A stretch of 27,500 bases of DNA from Mesostigma viride (GCA_009746045.1 RPFO01000674.1:1-27500); one strand, 5' to 3'. Counted from the stretch's first letter, positions 17,361 through 26,904 are shown. Notes: generated by a model not told the origin, from the sequence alone. A program made the numbers and translations.

Positions 17361-17978
17361 TCAGTCGCATAATCGATTCGCGTCAGTCACGCACTCGAAC
17401 TTGTACTCCTGCCCCAGCGCGGACATCACCTCACGAACCGCTTTCTCAAACTCGTCAACACCGTCGGGTCCCCACTCATGCACGTATTCCCTCAACCAGA
17501 ACATGCAATCTCCAGCAGACACGAACAGCCGGTCGATGATCAGGTCAGTGTGATGCTTGAAGTACTTGCCGTCCTTCAAGATGACCCATTCGAACCGTCC
17601 CACCTCCCCTAAACCCTTAAACCCTTCTCCCCTATCATATGGCCGCGTCATCTGTATCCAACTTTCATTACCATCAGCATCGATCGACTGAAAACAAATT
17701 GGGCTGGGTATTGATGGATCATAGGGCCTTATAGCACCACACCTCACAAGCACCTCCTCAAATGGCTCTACGGTCGGGTTTGGGAGTCCCCGACCCTCGA
17801 TATTGAAAACAAGAGCCGCGGCCTTCGCGACATCCGGTTTCAAAAGAGACCTTTCACCCTCCTTGGGCTTAAAATCCAGCTTAATGTCCGGCAGAAGCCT
17901 GAGCGCGCTCTTAACCACTCCCAGAAGCCTGTCTTCCAAGTTGATCCACTCGCCCCCCTCCGTCCTGTAGAACGTCAT
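17361..17978 (-). CDS. Unrecognised protein, 205 aa
   Basis: ATG 17978 directly follows TTGCAG, as in neighbouring genes. The protein has no zinc knuckle. It begins MTFYRTEGGEWINLEDRL, continues with a Lys/Glu-rich region, then strands around FEWVILKDGKYFKHHTDLII and a C-terminal helix (FEKAVREVMSALGQEYKFEC), ending RLCD. The 'CD stop' ending and the general plan of strands followed by helix are reminiscent of the 260-aa neighbour at 16277 (ends NACD), so it may be a distant relative that lost its fingers. The 3' end of this gene is duplicated at 18261-18345. Upstream it shares a regulatory cassette with the 16277 gene. Function is unknown. Confidence 0.75.
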   Translation of the reverse strand: MTFYRTEGGEWINLEDRLLGVVKSALRLLPDIKLDFKPKEGERSLLKPDVAKAAALVFNIEGRGLPNPTVEPFEEVLVRCGAIRPYDPSIPSPICFQSIDADGNESWIQMTRPYDRGEGFKGLGEVGRFEWVILKDGKYFKHHTDLIIDRLFVSAGDCMFWLREYVHEWGPDGVDEFEKAVREVMSALGQEYKFECVTDANRLCD

Positions 17979-18168
17979 CTGCAACCCACCGACACCGTTT
18001 GATATACATTTCTCACCGTCAACGGCCGTTGGCTTGAAAAAACAACAAGAATTTTAAGATTTATTACGCGCACAAATCACACACTAGTTTTCAGTCTCCA
18101 ACGGCCGTTGGCGCACGAAAAATGTTTTATTATGCATTTATTAATTACATCCATGGTGCCACGTGGCA
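17979..18168 (-). promoter_or_regulatory. Upstream cassette of the 205-aa gene: two palindromes and a G-box
   Basis: Same design as the cassette at 17060-17251: CAG before the ATG, leader ACGGTGAGAAATGTATATC, palindromes centred 47 and 126 bp upstream, and TGCCACGTGGCA centred 184 bp upstream. The G-box palindrome is longer here (12 bp). The intervening sequence has diverged by small indels while the motifs are intact. Confidence 0.5.
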
Positions 18169-18260
18169 AACCACACCCTACTTCCGGTTGCAAAGAAAAT
18201 CAAACCCTAATTTGCAAGTTCCAACGGCCGTTGGCGCAAGAAAATCACACCCAAAATTTC

Positions 18261-18345
18261 TTCAGTCGCAGAATCCATTCCCCTCACGCAGTCGAACAGG
18301 GGTACTGTTCCCCCAGCGCGGACATCGCCTCACAAATCGCCCTGG
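18261..18345 (-). pseudogene. Diverged duplicate of the 3' end of the 205-aa gene
   Basis: The stretch starting TTCAGTCGCAGAATC parallels 17360 onward. Its best reading gives AICEAMSALGEQYPC against AVREVMSALGQEYKFEC in the intact gene. It follows directly after the stop of the MYND gene at 18363, in a frame that would need a further shift to join. It looks like a leftover of the duplication that also copied the intergenic cassette. Confidence 0.6.
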
Positions 18346-18362
18346 GGTACGATTTAGTCCCC

Positions 18363-19153
18363 TCAAAAAACCTTGAACATTTCACCTTTGAACTTGAAAT
18401 GCACTTCACCCCCCATCCGAATTACAAGTCCGGCCAAATTGACACCAGACCAGCTGTCTGTAACGTCGCCGTGCATAGTGCTGAGAGACTTTCTCGCCTC
18501 ACGATACTTGTTACACCACTTCTTGTGTTCCTCCCAGTCCGCACGCTGGCATTCGGCAGCACAATACCGGACGTCTCGACAACCCCCGCACTTGCGGTGG
18601 ACACCCTCCATCACAGAGCACGCCTGATTCGAGCAACACTTTGGAAGCGAGCCCAGCATCGGCCCTCCCACCCCCGGGAGAACGATCATCCGTGAAAACG
18701 TCAATTTCACGGACTCGGAATTCCCGAATGTAAAATGGAAACCTTCAAACCCCCCCCCTCTACTCTCGCCGATACGGTCAATCTCGGCTGCGCCTCACTC
18801 GCGTCTGGAAATTTCCCCCACTGGTCTTTCTCCCACTGGTCCCACCCAACCTTTCCGACATACGACACCAAAAGTCGAAACTCGACGTCTCGATTGAGTG
18901 GAACCCGATCCGCCGGCGTGGGCTTGTAGAATCCGCCAGCCAAGGCGAAGTACATGTCCAGCAACTGGAGATTAATCTGTCGTCCTACTGAGGCGAACGA
19001 GTCATACACGACCAAAACCGCAAACTGGCGACCCAGGCGCTTCTCGTGCTGCCGTACCCATCCGTGGATCTCGCGAGCCCGGTTAAGTACGTTTGCTGCC
19101 ACGCAGGCAATCGCAGCGCGGGTCGAAGATTCCAGCTCGCCCGTCTCCGCCAT
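18363..19153 (-). CDS. MYND-finger protein, about 263 aa, one frame break
   Basis: The N-terminal domain (residues about 1-140) has the signature GRQFAVLVVYDSF, then QLLDMYFALAGGFYKP and VEFRLLVSYVGK, shared with the gene at 25929. The C-terminal part carries a MYND zinc finger: CSNQAC, KCGGCRDVRYCAAECQ, then W-x2-HKKWC, fitting the family pattern C-x2-C-x4-YC-x3-CQ-x3-W-x2-HK-x2-C. MYND fingers usually mediate protein-protein contacts and often accompany SET or other domains; no SET domain is present. The two halves lie in different frames. A run of nine C at 18750-18758 would join them if it had ten. ATG 19153 is preceded by GCGCAGGGGAGGG. It could be a young pseudogene or a consensus error; I favour the latter. 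Confidence 0.75.
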
Positions 19154-19192
19154 CCCTCCCCTGCGCCAATTGGCACGTGCGTAATACGTAAG

Positions 19193-20460
19193 TAATGTTT
19201 TTCAAGTCTAACGGCCGTTGGCTCACAACCCCCCTGTGGGAAGGGTGGATGCCTTACGAACCATTCAACCACATCTTTATGCTCAGCTAGATTTTTGGAG
19301 GCCTTTCTTGGAAGGCACATGGTAATAACCATCACTAAGCTGCATAAAAGACACATCCTGCCTTACTGCCACCAAATGAAACGAATGAAATGCACATGGT
19401 AATGTTTTTCAAGTCTAACGGCCGTTGGCTCACAACCCCCCTGTGGGAAGGGTGGATGCCTTACGAACCATCCAACCACATCTTTATGCTCAGCTAGATT
19501 TTTGGAGGCCTTTCTTGGAAGGCACATGGTAATAACCATCACTAAGCTGCATGAAAGACACATCCTGCCTTACTGCCACCAAATGAAAAGAATGAAATGC
19601 ACATGATAATGTTTTTCCAATTCCAACGGCCGTTGGCTCACAACCCCCCTGTGGGAAGGGTGGATGCCTTACGAACCAGTCAAGCCCCATCTTTATGCTC
19701 AGCTAGATTTTTTGGAGGCCTTTCTAGGAGAAAAATGGTAAATAGCCACCACTAAGCTGCATAAAAGACACATCCTGCCTTATTGCCACCCAATTAAACG
19801 AATGAAATGCACATGGTAATGTTTTTCAAGTCCAACGGCCGTTGGCTCACAACCCCCGTGTGGGAAGGGTGGATGCCTTACGAACCATTCAACCACATCT
19901 TTATGCTCAGCTAGATTTTTGGAGGCCTTTCTTTGAAGGCACATGGTAATAACAATCACTAAGCTGCATGAAAGACACATCCTGCATTATTGCCACCAAA
20001 TGAAACGAATGAAATGCACATTTTATTGTATTTCCAATTCCAACGGCCGTTTGCTCACAACCCCCCTGTGGGAAGGGTGGATGCCTTACGAACCATTCAA
20101 CCACATCTTTATGCTCAGCTAGATTTTTGGAGGCCTTTCTTGGAAGAAAAATGGTAATAGCCACCACAAAGCTGAATGAAAGATACATCCTGGCTGATTG
20201 CCAACCCACTCAAAGGAATGAAATGCACATGATAATGTTTTTCAAGTCCAACGGCCGTTGGCTCACAACCCCCCACTGGGAAGGGTGGATGCCTTACGAA
20301 CCAGTCAAGCCCATCTTTATGCTCAGCTAGATTTTTGGAGGCCTTTCTTGGAAGGCACATGGTAATAGCCACCACTAAGCTGAATGAAAGATACATCCTG
20401 GCTGATTGCCAACCCACTCAAAGGAATGAAATGCACATGATAATGTTTTTCAAGTCCAAC
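19193..20460. repeat. 208-bp satellite array with palindromic core, block 1 (about six copies)
   Basis: Unit starts recur near 19193, 19401, 19608, 19817, 20024 and 20232, then a truncated copy reaches 20460. Each unit contains (T)CCAACGGCCGTTGGCTCAC, GGGAAGGGTGGATGCCTTAC and TTTATGCTCAGCTAG. The first copy begins within the upstream region of the MYND gene at 18363. Open frames of 66-100 codons on the minus strand recur because the repeat recurs; they shift out of frame between copies and are not genes. Confidence 0.93.
19210..19219. promoter_or_regulatory. Palindrome core 60 bp upstream of the MYND gene
   Basis: AACGGCCGTT with flanks TAACGG and CCGTTGG lies about 57-66 bp upstream of the ATG at 19153. 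It belongs both to this gene's upstream region and to the first satellite copy, so the satellite may have grown out of a promoter. A CACGTG core sits closer, at about 19172-19178. Confidence 0.4.
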
Positions 20461-22427
20461 GGCGGGGAATAAGGCCGCTCACGGAAGCCGCCTGGATGGT
20501 CGGCTGAACCGGGCGGGTTTGGCAGATGTAACCGGATTTGGCTAATGGCTGGCGACCTGGAATTGTTAGTAGGGGCAGTGGCCCTATTGTACTACAATCT
20601 CGAAACAATCTTATGCTTAAAGTTTGACAGGGCCGGGTTTGTTGAACCGGTATGTCGAATGATAATTAGAACCTTTCGGAAAGGGTATTTGATTGGTTGT
20701 TGTTTTTGTGGTACGGTAGGTGTCGCTACATTCTCAGGTTGACATGTTAAGTTAAGCTCGGTTGCTGATGTCAGCCCCGTGCTAGTGCAGTTTGACTACT
20801 TTGGCGGCGTAGTGACATTGTTGTGGTCTTTTTTCTTGTAAACGTTGGCTGAGCGCCGACGGCTGAGGCTATGGCGGTACAAGAAGTGCCTCACCAGCCT
20901 TGCGCTCAGCATGGGTGCGGGGCTAAAATTTGTTAACCAAATTTCCGGCATCCATGATCCCTGGCTGCTTAAGGCGGTTGGGATTCATGGCTGCCACTGG
21001 CCCGGAATTAATGTCCGGGTGATCGGGGTTTAAATGCGAAGCGGGGGCTGATGCATTATTTAATTAATGGCTGGTTTGTTTGAAAGAAACGGCCAGCTGG
21101 CCGGGTTGGACAAGGGCTAGCTTGCTTGATGGTTCCGTACCTGGGGATGCTTGCGCCTCGGGTTGGGCTGTCGGCAGGCTGGCCTGCCTTTGAGTTGTCT
21201 CGTACCTGGAAATGCTTGCATTCCGGGTTGGGCTTGGCTTGAGGGCCGTCGCGGCTCGGGGGGGTAAAAAAATTAAGTCACCGTTGTGGGACACGGAGCC
21301 TTGGCGCAGGAGGCAAGGGCTGAAAATCAACTTGATTTCGTATTCAGTGGTATTTCCATTGTTTTGTACGGAAGGAGTGTTTATGTGCTCGGCACTAAGT
21401 TGGTTGCTCTTCAAAAAAGTTGTAAAACTGGGCGTCGGCTGGAATCAGCGGTGCCAGTCAGCAGCTTTTGCTTTGACTTTGTGTTCCGCGACAGCACCCC
21501 TTAGCGGACCAGAGAAGAGGTCGGCAACGAGGTCAGCGGGGGCCCCCGAGTGGGGTCAAAAATGCGAGCTGTGTCGATCGACAGTGCATGAATTTTTGTG
21601 CATTCACAGTCGCTGGGAATTAAATCTGTTTTCTGGCAACGGAGAGCGCCCATCGCGACAGGACAGCTTTTGACGGGAAAGGAAATGGTGCTTCTTTAGC
21701 GGACCGGAGGGCCAGGAAGGGGAGGTTGGGTAATCGCGAGCCATGCCTATGGAGTTCTTAATAGCGGTTCTGTAACCGCTACCTGTCTATATGCATCTAC
21801 TTATTGTTTTAACAAAGATGCTGGTGACTATGGTGAGCAAACGGGTGTATGAATCGGATTTCTTTGAAAAGAGTTTCTCGAAGTGAGGCGGGGAATAAGG
21901 CCGCTCACGGAAGCCGCCTGGATGGTCGGCTGAACCGGGCGGGTTTGGCAGATGTAACCGGATTTGGCTAATGGCTGGCGACCTGGAATTGTTAGTAGGG
22001 GCAGTGGCCCTATTGTACTACAATCTCGAAACAATCTTATGCTTAAAGTTTGACAGGGCCGGGTTTGTTGAACCGGTATGTCGAATGATAATTAGAACCT
22101 TTCGGAAAGGGTATTTGATTGGTTGTTGTTTTTGTGGTACGGTAGGTGTCGCTACATTCTCAGGTTGACATGTTAAGTTAAGCTCGGTTGCTGATGTCAG
22201 CCCCGTGCTAGTGCAGTTTGACTACTTTGGCGGCGTAGTGACATTGTTGTGGTCTTTTTTCTTGTCCCACCCACCCACCCTCTTTGGTGGCCTGGTCTGC
22301 GCGGGTAATCGCGAGCCATGCCTATGGAGTTCTTAATAGCGGTTCTGTAACCGCTACCTGTCTATATGCATCTACTTATTGTTTTAACAAAGATGCTGGT
22401 GACTATGGTGAGCAAACGGGTGTATGA
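20461..22427. mobile_element. Duplicated non-coding element nested in the satellite
   Basis: A 379-bp block (20461-20839) recurs essentially identically at 21887-22265, offset 1426 bp. A second block of about 120 bp (21731-21852) recurs at about 22306-22427. The order is A-B-C, a short link of about 34 bp, then A-C, in which the roughly 890-bp middle B is replaced by about 40 bp containing CCCACCCACCCACCC. Block C holds a 7-bp stem (AGCGGTT, AACCGCT). No transposase, reverse transcriptase, long terminal repeat ends (TG..CA) or terminal inverted repeats are visible. The left edge cuts a palindrome in its centre (CCAACGGC then GGGGAATAAGG). It may be a non-autonomous element plus its deletion derivative, or simply a complex satellite unit. 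Confidence 0.5.
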
Positions 22428-23745
22428 AATGCACATTTTATTGTATTTCCAATTCCAACGGCCGTTTGCTCACAACCCCCCTGTGGGAAGGGTGGATGCC
22501 TTACGAACCATTCAACCACATCTTTATGCTCAGCTAGATTTTTGGAGGCCTTTCTTGGAAGAAAAATGGTAATAGCCACCACAAAGCTGAATGAAAGATA
22601 CATCCTGGCTGATTGCCAACCCACTCAAAGGAATGAAATGCACATGATAATGTTTTTCAAGTCCAACGGCCGTTGGCTCACAACCCCCCACTGGGAAGGG
22701 TGGATGCCTTACGAACCAGTCAAGCCCATCTTTATGCTCAGCTAGATTTTTGGAGGCCTTTCTTGGAAGAAAAATGGTAATAGCCACCACTAAGCTGAAT
22801 GAAAGATACATCCTGGCTGATTGCCAACCCACTCAAAGGAATGAAATGCACATGATAATGTTTTTCAAGTCCAACGGCCGTTGGCTCACAACCCCCCACT
22901 GGGAAGGGTGGATGCCTTACGAACCAGTCAAGCCCATCTTTATGCTCAGCTAGATTTTTGGAGGCCTTTCTTGGAAGAAAAATGGTAATAGCCACCACTA
23001 AGCTGAATGAAAGATACATCCTGGCTGATTGCCAACCCACTCAAAGGAATGAAATGCACATGATAATGTTTTTCAAGTCCAACGGCCGTTGGCTCACAAC
23101 CCCCCTCTGGGAAGGGTGGATGCCTTACGAACCAGTCAACCACATCTTTATGCTCAGCTAGTTTTTTTGGAGGCCTTTCTAGGAACGCACATGGTAATAA
23201 CCATCACTAAGCTGCATGAAAGACGCATCCTGCCTTATTGCCACCCAATGAAACGAATGAAATGCACATGATAATGTTTTTCCAATTCCAACGGCCGTTG
23301 CTCACAACCCCCCTCTGGGAAGGGTGGATGCCTTACGAACCAGTCAAGCCCCATCTTTATGCTCAGCTAGTTTTTTTGGAGGCCTTTCTAGGAGAAAAAT
23401 GGTAAATAGCCACCACTAAGCTGCATGAAAGACACATCCTGGCTGCTTGCCACCCTATCAAACGAATAAAAAGCACATGATAATGTTTTTCCAATTCCAA
23501 CGGCCGTTGGCTCACAACCCCCCTCTGGGAAGGGTGGATGCCTTACGAACCAGTCAAGCCCATCTTTATGCTCAGCTAGTTTTTTTGGAGGCCTTTCTAG
23601 GAGAAAAATGGTAAATAGCCACCACAAAGCTGCATGAAAGACACATCCTGGCTGCTTGCCACCCTATCAAACGAATAAAAAGCACATGATAATGTTTTTC
23701 CAATTCCAACGGCCGTTGGCTCACAACCCCCTTCGGGTAGAGGCC
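22428..23745. repeat. 208-bp satellite array, block 2 (about six to seven copies)
   Basis: Same unit as block 1, with starts near 22440, 22648, 22856, 23064, 23273, 23483 and a last partial copy ending near 23745. The first copies match the copy at 20024 closely, including the altered palindrome CCAACGGCCGTTTG, so block 2 seems to restart with a duplicate of the end of block 1. Later copies lose bases (one has CCAACGGCCGTTGCTC) and gain TTTTTTT tracts. Confidence 0.92.
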
Positions 23746-24618
23746 TTACGGACCAGTCAGAAATGGTGTCCACCAAGCTATTCCCCCCACACCCACAGTT
23801 GTCCTTGTCCACATACCTTTCCAGTACAGTTGTCCTCAGCTTCTCAGCAACGGGCGACTCCTCTCCTTCTTGATGCCTTGACAGATATCACATAAACAAA
23901 ACACGATCACGAGAGCATCAGGATTGTTAGAGGTTTCCTCCATCAACGACCGTAAGATACACACACCTCAAAAACCAACTTTCTTGTCCTCCCAAATAAC
24001 ATATGTTTTTAAATGTAAAATAAATCACATTCATATTCTGTCACTTGATTTAACCACACAATTGTTCAGGTCCAACGCCCGTTGGCATTACGCCTCTTCC
24101 CGGTAAAATACTATTTATTGCTCCAACCCCACAAGAAACTCGTTCCGGACCTGTTCGAAGCGAAGAGCACTGCCAGGGATCGGAGTCGAGCCAGATTTGT
24201 GTGCGGAACATGATGGCTGGCCTACGTGGTGTGGAGCAATAATGTCGACATTTTCAGTGACTGTTCAGCCTAAAAAAATAACAAGCAGATGCGACGGCCC
24301 CTCCATTAAACAAATTATCCACCACTGTTGCGCTACACTAGCAATGTTTGTCAAGGTCCAACGGCCGTTGGCATCAAATAAATCACAACCATTGGTCACT
24401 CCATTTAACAAAATACCCACAACTTTTTAACCACACTAGAAATGTTTTTTGAGGTCCAACGGCCGTTGGAATCCAAAAAATGCCGAATTCATGTCAAATT
24501 TATATAAATGTGACAGTTGACAGAATTAGAGATAATTAAATCATGAAATCCAGCTTTAGCCATCAGCCTTACCCATCAGCAAAAATTGGCGAATTTCATT
24601 CAATATTAGAATTCAAAA
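23746..24618. other. Intergenic region with three dispersed palindromes
   Basis: No coding region is convincing here. Palindromes lie at 24072-24085 (one mismatch, CCAACGCCCGTTGG), 24358-24371 and 24456-24469, each followed within the plus strand by GGCATYA or GGAATCC and AAT(C)ACA-like text. Sequence around them (AATGTTTGTCAAGGTCC, AATGTTTTTTGAGGTCC) resembles the start of the 208-bp unit, so these may be ancient single satellite copies. Confidence 0.5.
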
Positions 24619-24624
24619 TTTATT
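24619..24624 (-). terminator. AATAAA poly(A) signal of the F-box-like gene
   Basis: Minus-strand AATAAA about 20 bases past the stop at 24643, embedded in AT-rich sequence. Its closeness to the stop implies a very short 3' UTR. Confidence 0.6.
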
Positions 24625-24642
24625 AATGAAATTTATGTTTCA

Positions 24643-25548
24643 TCATTCAACCTCTTCAGAATCCTCATCCAAACACAACATCATGTCCCCTTTCCACTTG
24701 TACATACTACTCTCGGCCAAATACAGCAAGCGTGCCTTCTTCCCCCCAAAAAACTTGAGATAATCCGGTGTGAAGATTGTTCCGCTGAGGACCTGCATAG
24801 CTAACTCCACCAAAACGCTTGCCATATCCTCCTCCCTACACCTCCTCTCTAATAAGGCCTTCATGTCTGCGTTCTCATCAAATCCCATGATCAGAACTGC
24901 ACATGCCATTCCTCCCCCCTCCAGAGGCAGCCCCTCCAAAAGCTTCACCCATTCTGCCTCCCTACGCGCTCTCCTCCCCGGAGGAAAAAAAATGTCCTCA
25001 TCCGGGTCATAAGGAGTATCGCAGAACCAGAAAATGCTCCTTAACCCCCATAGTTCATAATTATCGTACAAGTCATCCATTTCCTTTCCCAATTGGCGTA
25101 AGCGAGCTGTCCACCCCCTCCAATTCCTCTCCAACACACGTCTCCTCTCAGCACGCTCGGACCTGAACAACCCTCCCATCGTCCTTGCTCGTGCATGTCC
25201 CTCTGGTGCTGGCTGGCGTCCTAACACCTCCTCAACTTCTTCACAATATACCTTAAAATACATTCCCCTTGTGACGAGTGTGTAGGGGGTGATATCAGCG
25301 CTTGCACACTTTACTTGCCCGCCATACAATTCTCGGAAAAGAGACTCAGTTATCAATGTACGAGGACCATCCCCGAATGCGTCCACGAACCCAGAAATTA
25401 ACTTAAAGCTGAATTGGGGTTCATACCTCCCCGACACCGCTTCCCTAGCCCCTCTACAAACTGCTTCAAAGCGGGCTACGTCGGGCGCCTCCATAAAAGC
25501 TGCGACTTCGGTCCAAATTTCCCACGGCAGTGAGATATCCCCTTCCAT
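24643..25548 (-). CDS. F-box-like protein, 301 aa
   Basis: The N-terminus reads LPWEIWTEVAAFMEAPDVA, then RFEAVCRGAREAV (about residues 6-40), which fits the F-box pattern of LP-x2-I, a hydrophobic helix and a VC-R ending. F-box proteins bind SKP1 and bring substrates to SCF ubiquitin ligases; that role here is inferred from the family. No leucine-rich, kelch or WD repeats follow. The remainder has a basic helix (RSERAERRRVLERNWRGW), an aromatic and acidic loop (DTPYDPDEDIFFPPGRR), and a C-terminal part ending in acidic DEDSEEVE. ATG 25548 is chosen because the F-box then starts at once; an in-frame ATG at 25590 is possible, and a GTGCAG lies between them. A palindrome sits about 128 bp upstream. 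Confidence 0.75.
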   Translation of the reverse strand: MEGDISLPWEIWTEVAAFMEAPDVARFEAVCRGAREAVSGRYEPQFSFKLISGFVDAFGDGPRTLITESLFRELYGGQVKCASADITPYTLVTRGMYFKVYCEEVEEVLGRQPAPEGHARARTMGGLFRSERAERRRVLERNWRGWTARLRQLGKEMDDLYDNYELWGLRSIFWFCDTPYDPDEDIFFPPGRRARREAEWVKLLEGLPLEGGGMACAVLIMGFDENADMKALLERRCREEDMASVLVELAMQVLSGTIFTPDYLKFFGGKKARLLYLAESSMYKWKGDMMLCLDEDSEEVE

Positions 25549-25670
25549 TATCGGCCCCGACGTCAAACTTGTCCCCTCTGCACATAACATACATCGACGT
25601 CCATCCTTAAAAAAAATGAGGTTTTGTCGGAAAGAAAATATGCAAACGTTAGGCGAGGTTTCCAATCCCT

Positions 25671-25680
25671 AACGGCCGTT
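25671..25680. promoter_or_regulatory. Palindrome core upstream of the F-box-like gene
   Basis: AACGGCCGTT in the context CCTAACGGCCGTTGGG, about 123-132 bp upstream of the ATG at 25548. It has the same orientation of flanks as the other copies. Confidence 0.4.
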
Positions 25681-25731
25681 GGGTCACTAATTGTTGTTTA
25701 ACCCACTACAGTCGCATGAGAGAAAACGAAA

Positions 25732-25867
25732 GTCAATTTTATTCCAATTTCAAAGTGAAAGGAGAATTCACTATTACACCATTTTACAACACAAATCAGG
25801 TCAATTTTATTCCAATTTCAAAGTGAAAAGAGAATTCACCATTACACCATTTTACAACACAAATCAG
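25732..25867. repeat. 68-bp tandem duplication carrying AATAAA signals
   Basis: Two 68-bp copies starting GTCAATTTTATTCCAATTTC differ at only a few bases. On the minus strand each contains AATAAA (25738-25743 and 25806-25811), placing two poly(A) signals about 118 and 186 bases past the stop of the MYND gene at 25929. Confidence 0.85.
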
Positions 25868-25928
25868 GACTACATACACAAATTTCAAACCCAAAATGCG
25901 TCCAGTTTCCAGCCTCAAAAGCAAATTA

Positions 25929-26724
25929 TTACTCTACATTTCCAGTTTTTCTATGAGGAAGAACCGTAGTAGAAGGTGAAGGAGAAGTCAACCTCAGAGA
26001 AGTCGACCTGGTTCCATCCAGTATGGTCGTCCTGTTTACCCCCCTTATCACCCCTGCCAGCCCCTCCCTTGCTTGCCTCAGACGTTCGCATCTATCCTTA
26101 TGCCTACTCCAGTCAGCACGCTGGCACTCCTCACTGCAATATCTGGCATCCCTACATCCTCTACACCACTTCTGAGGGCCTGTTCGCACCCACACCCCTC
26201 CTTGGAGCAATTTCGCATACCACGCATGGGGCCCCATCCCTCACGATCGGGTCAGAGAGCAAGAAAAAGTTCATGTTGAGGGGTACTTCTGCCCCTACAC
26301 ACGCATCAGCCCTCACGCGCAGGGAAGACGTAACATTCGGGTAAAATGCGCGCCCGTAGGTGCACCCAAGCTGAGCCCCTTCCTCTTCCCCCAACTCTAT
26401 CTTTGGCCCCTTTGTAATGAACGACACCAAAAGGCGGAACTCCCTCGTTGGGTCTATTGGCGCTCTTAGATCCATCTGTGGTACGAAAAAACCCTCTTGA
26501 ATACAGAAGTTCATATCAGCTAGCTGGGCGTACATAACCCTCTCCATTTGGCTGAACGAATCAAACGCCAATAAAACGGCCAAGTGGCGGCCTGTCTTCT
26601 CCTGCGCGACACGAACTTCCTCGAATATGACACGCGACAGAAAGCGAACTTGTTTGTAAACGTTTTGAAGGACGCTTCCGTAGACTTCATTCACGATCTC
26701 GGACTCATTCGCGATCTCGGCCAT
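25929..26724 (-). CDS. MYND-finger protein, about 265 aa, two frame breaks
   Basis: Paralogue of the gene at 18363. The N-terminal domain has GRHLAVLLAFDSF, then QLADMNFCIQEGFFVP and REFRLLVSFI, matching the other copy position by position. The MYND finger reads NCSKEGC, then WCRGCRDARYCSEECQ and W-x2-HKDRC. The reading frame changes twice. The first change is at the GGGG/CCCC block 26228-26235 and the second at the CCC near 26189-26191; one extra base at each gives a continuous protein whose length agrees with the paralogue. The tail is Ser/Thr rich. Start 26724 (MAEIANESE) follows AAAAAG and gives the best match to MAETGELES of the paralogue. The role is presumably protein binding through the finger; the partner is unknown. 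Confidence 0.72.
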
Positions 26725-26803
26725 CTTTTTCAGGGAAAAAACGAACAAAAAGATTTACATCGCGGCCAAAAAAACGCGTTTTCCCATTAGTGTGTTTGCC
26801 TAA

Positions 26804-26809
26804 TTTATT
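26804..26809 (-). terminator. AATAAA poly(A) signal of the 84-aa gene
   Basis: Minus-strand AATAAA about 96 bases past the stop at 26905 and only about 80 bases before the next gene's ATG, so the two transcription units are almost contiguous. Confidence 0.5.
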
Positions 26810-26904
26810 GTAATCATTCATTTTTAAAACAGTCAGGTCCTTCACAACCTCAGAAAATGATTTCATTAAATTGGCATATACATTTAAAAACATCTTAGGT
26901 CGCA

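Noticed and set aside
17979-17984. Start of the 205-aa gene two codons earlier
   Set aside because: That codon is TTG. The first ATG is at 17978 and has the same CAG context as the neighbouring gene.
20545-20742. Identical 65-codon frames in both copies of block A
   Set aside because: The identity follows from the DNA duplication. The product has no recognisable features and no neighbouring gene structure.
20461-22265. LTR retrotransposon with 379-bp terminal repeats
   Set aside because: The repeats lack TG and CA ends, no primer-binding site or polyprotein lies between them, and block C follows both copies.
20461-22427. Helitron
   Set aside because: A short hairpin exists in block C but it lies about 70 bases from the end, with no CTRR terminus and no Rep/helicase.
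19363-23627. Recurring 66-100-codon frames in the 208-bp satellite
   Set aside because: They recur only because the DNA recurs. The unit length is not a multiple of three, and the frames end inside each unit.
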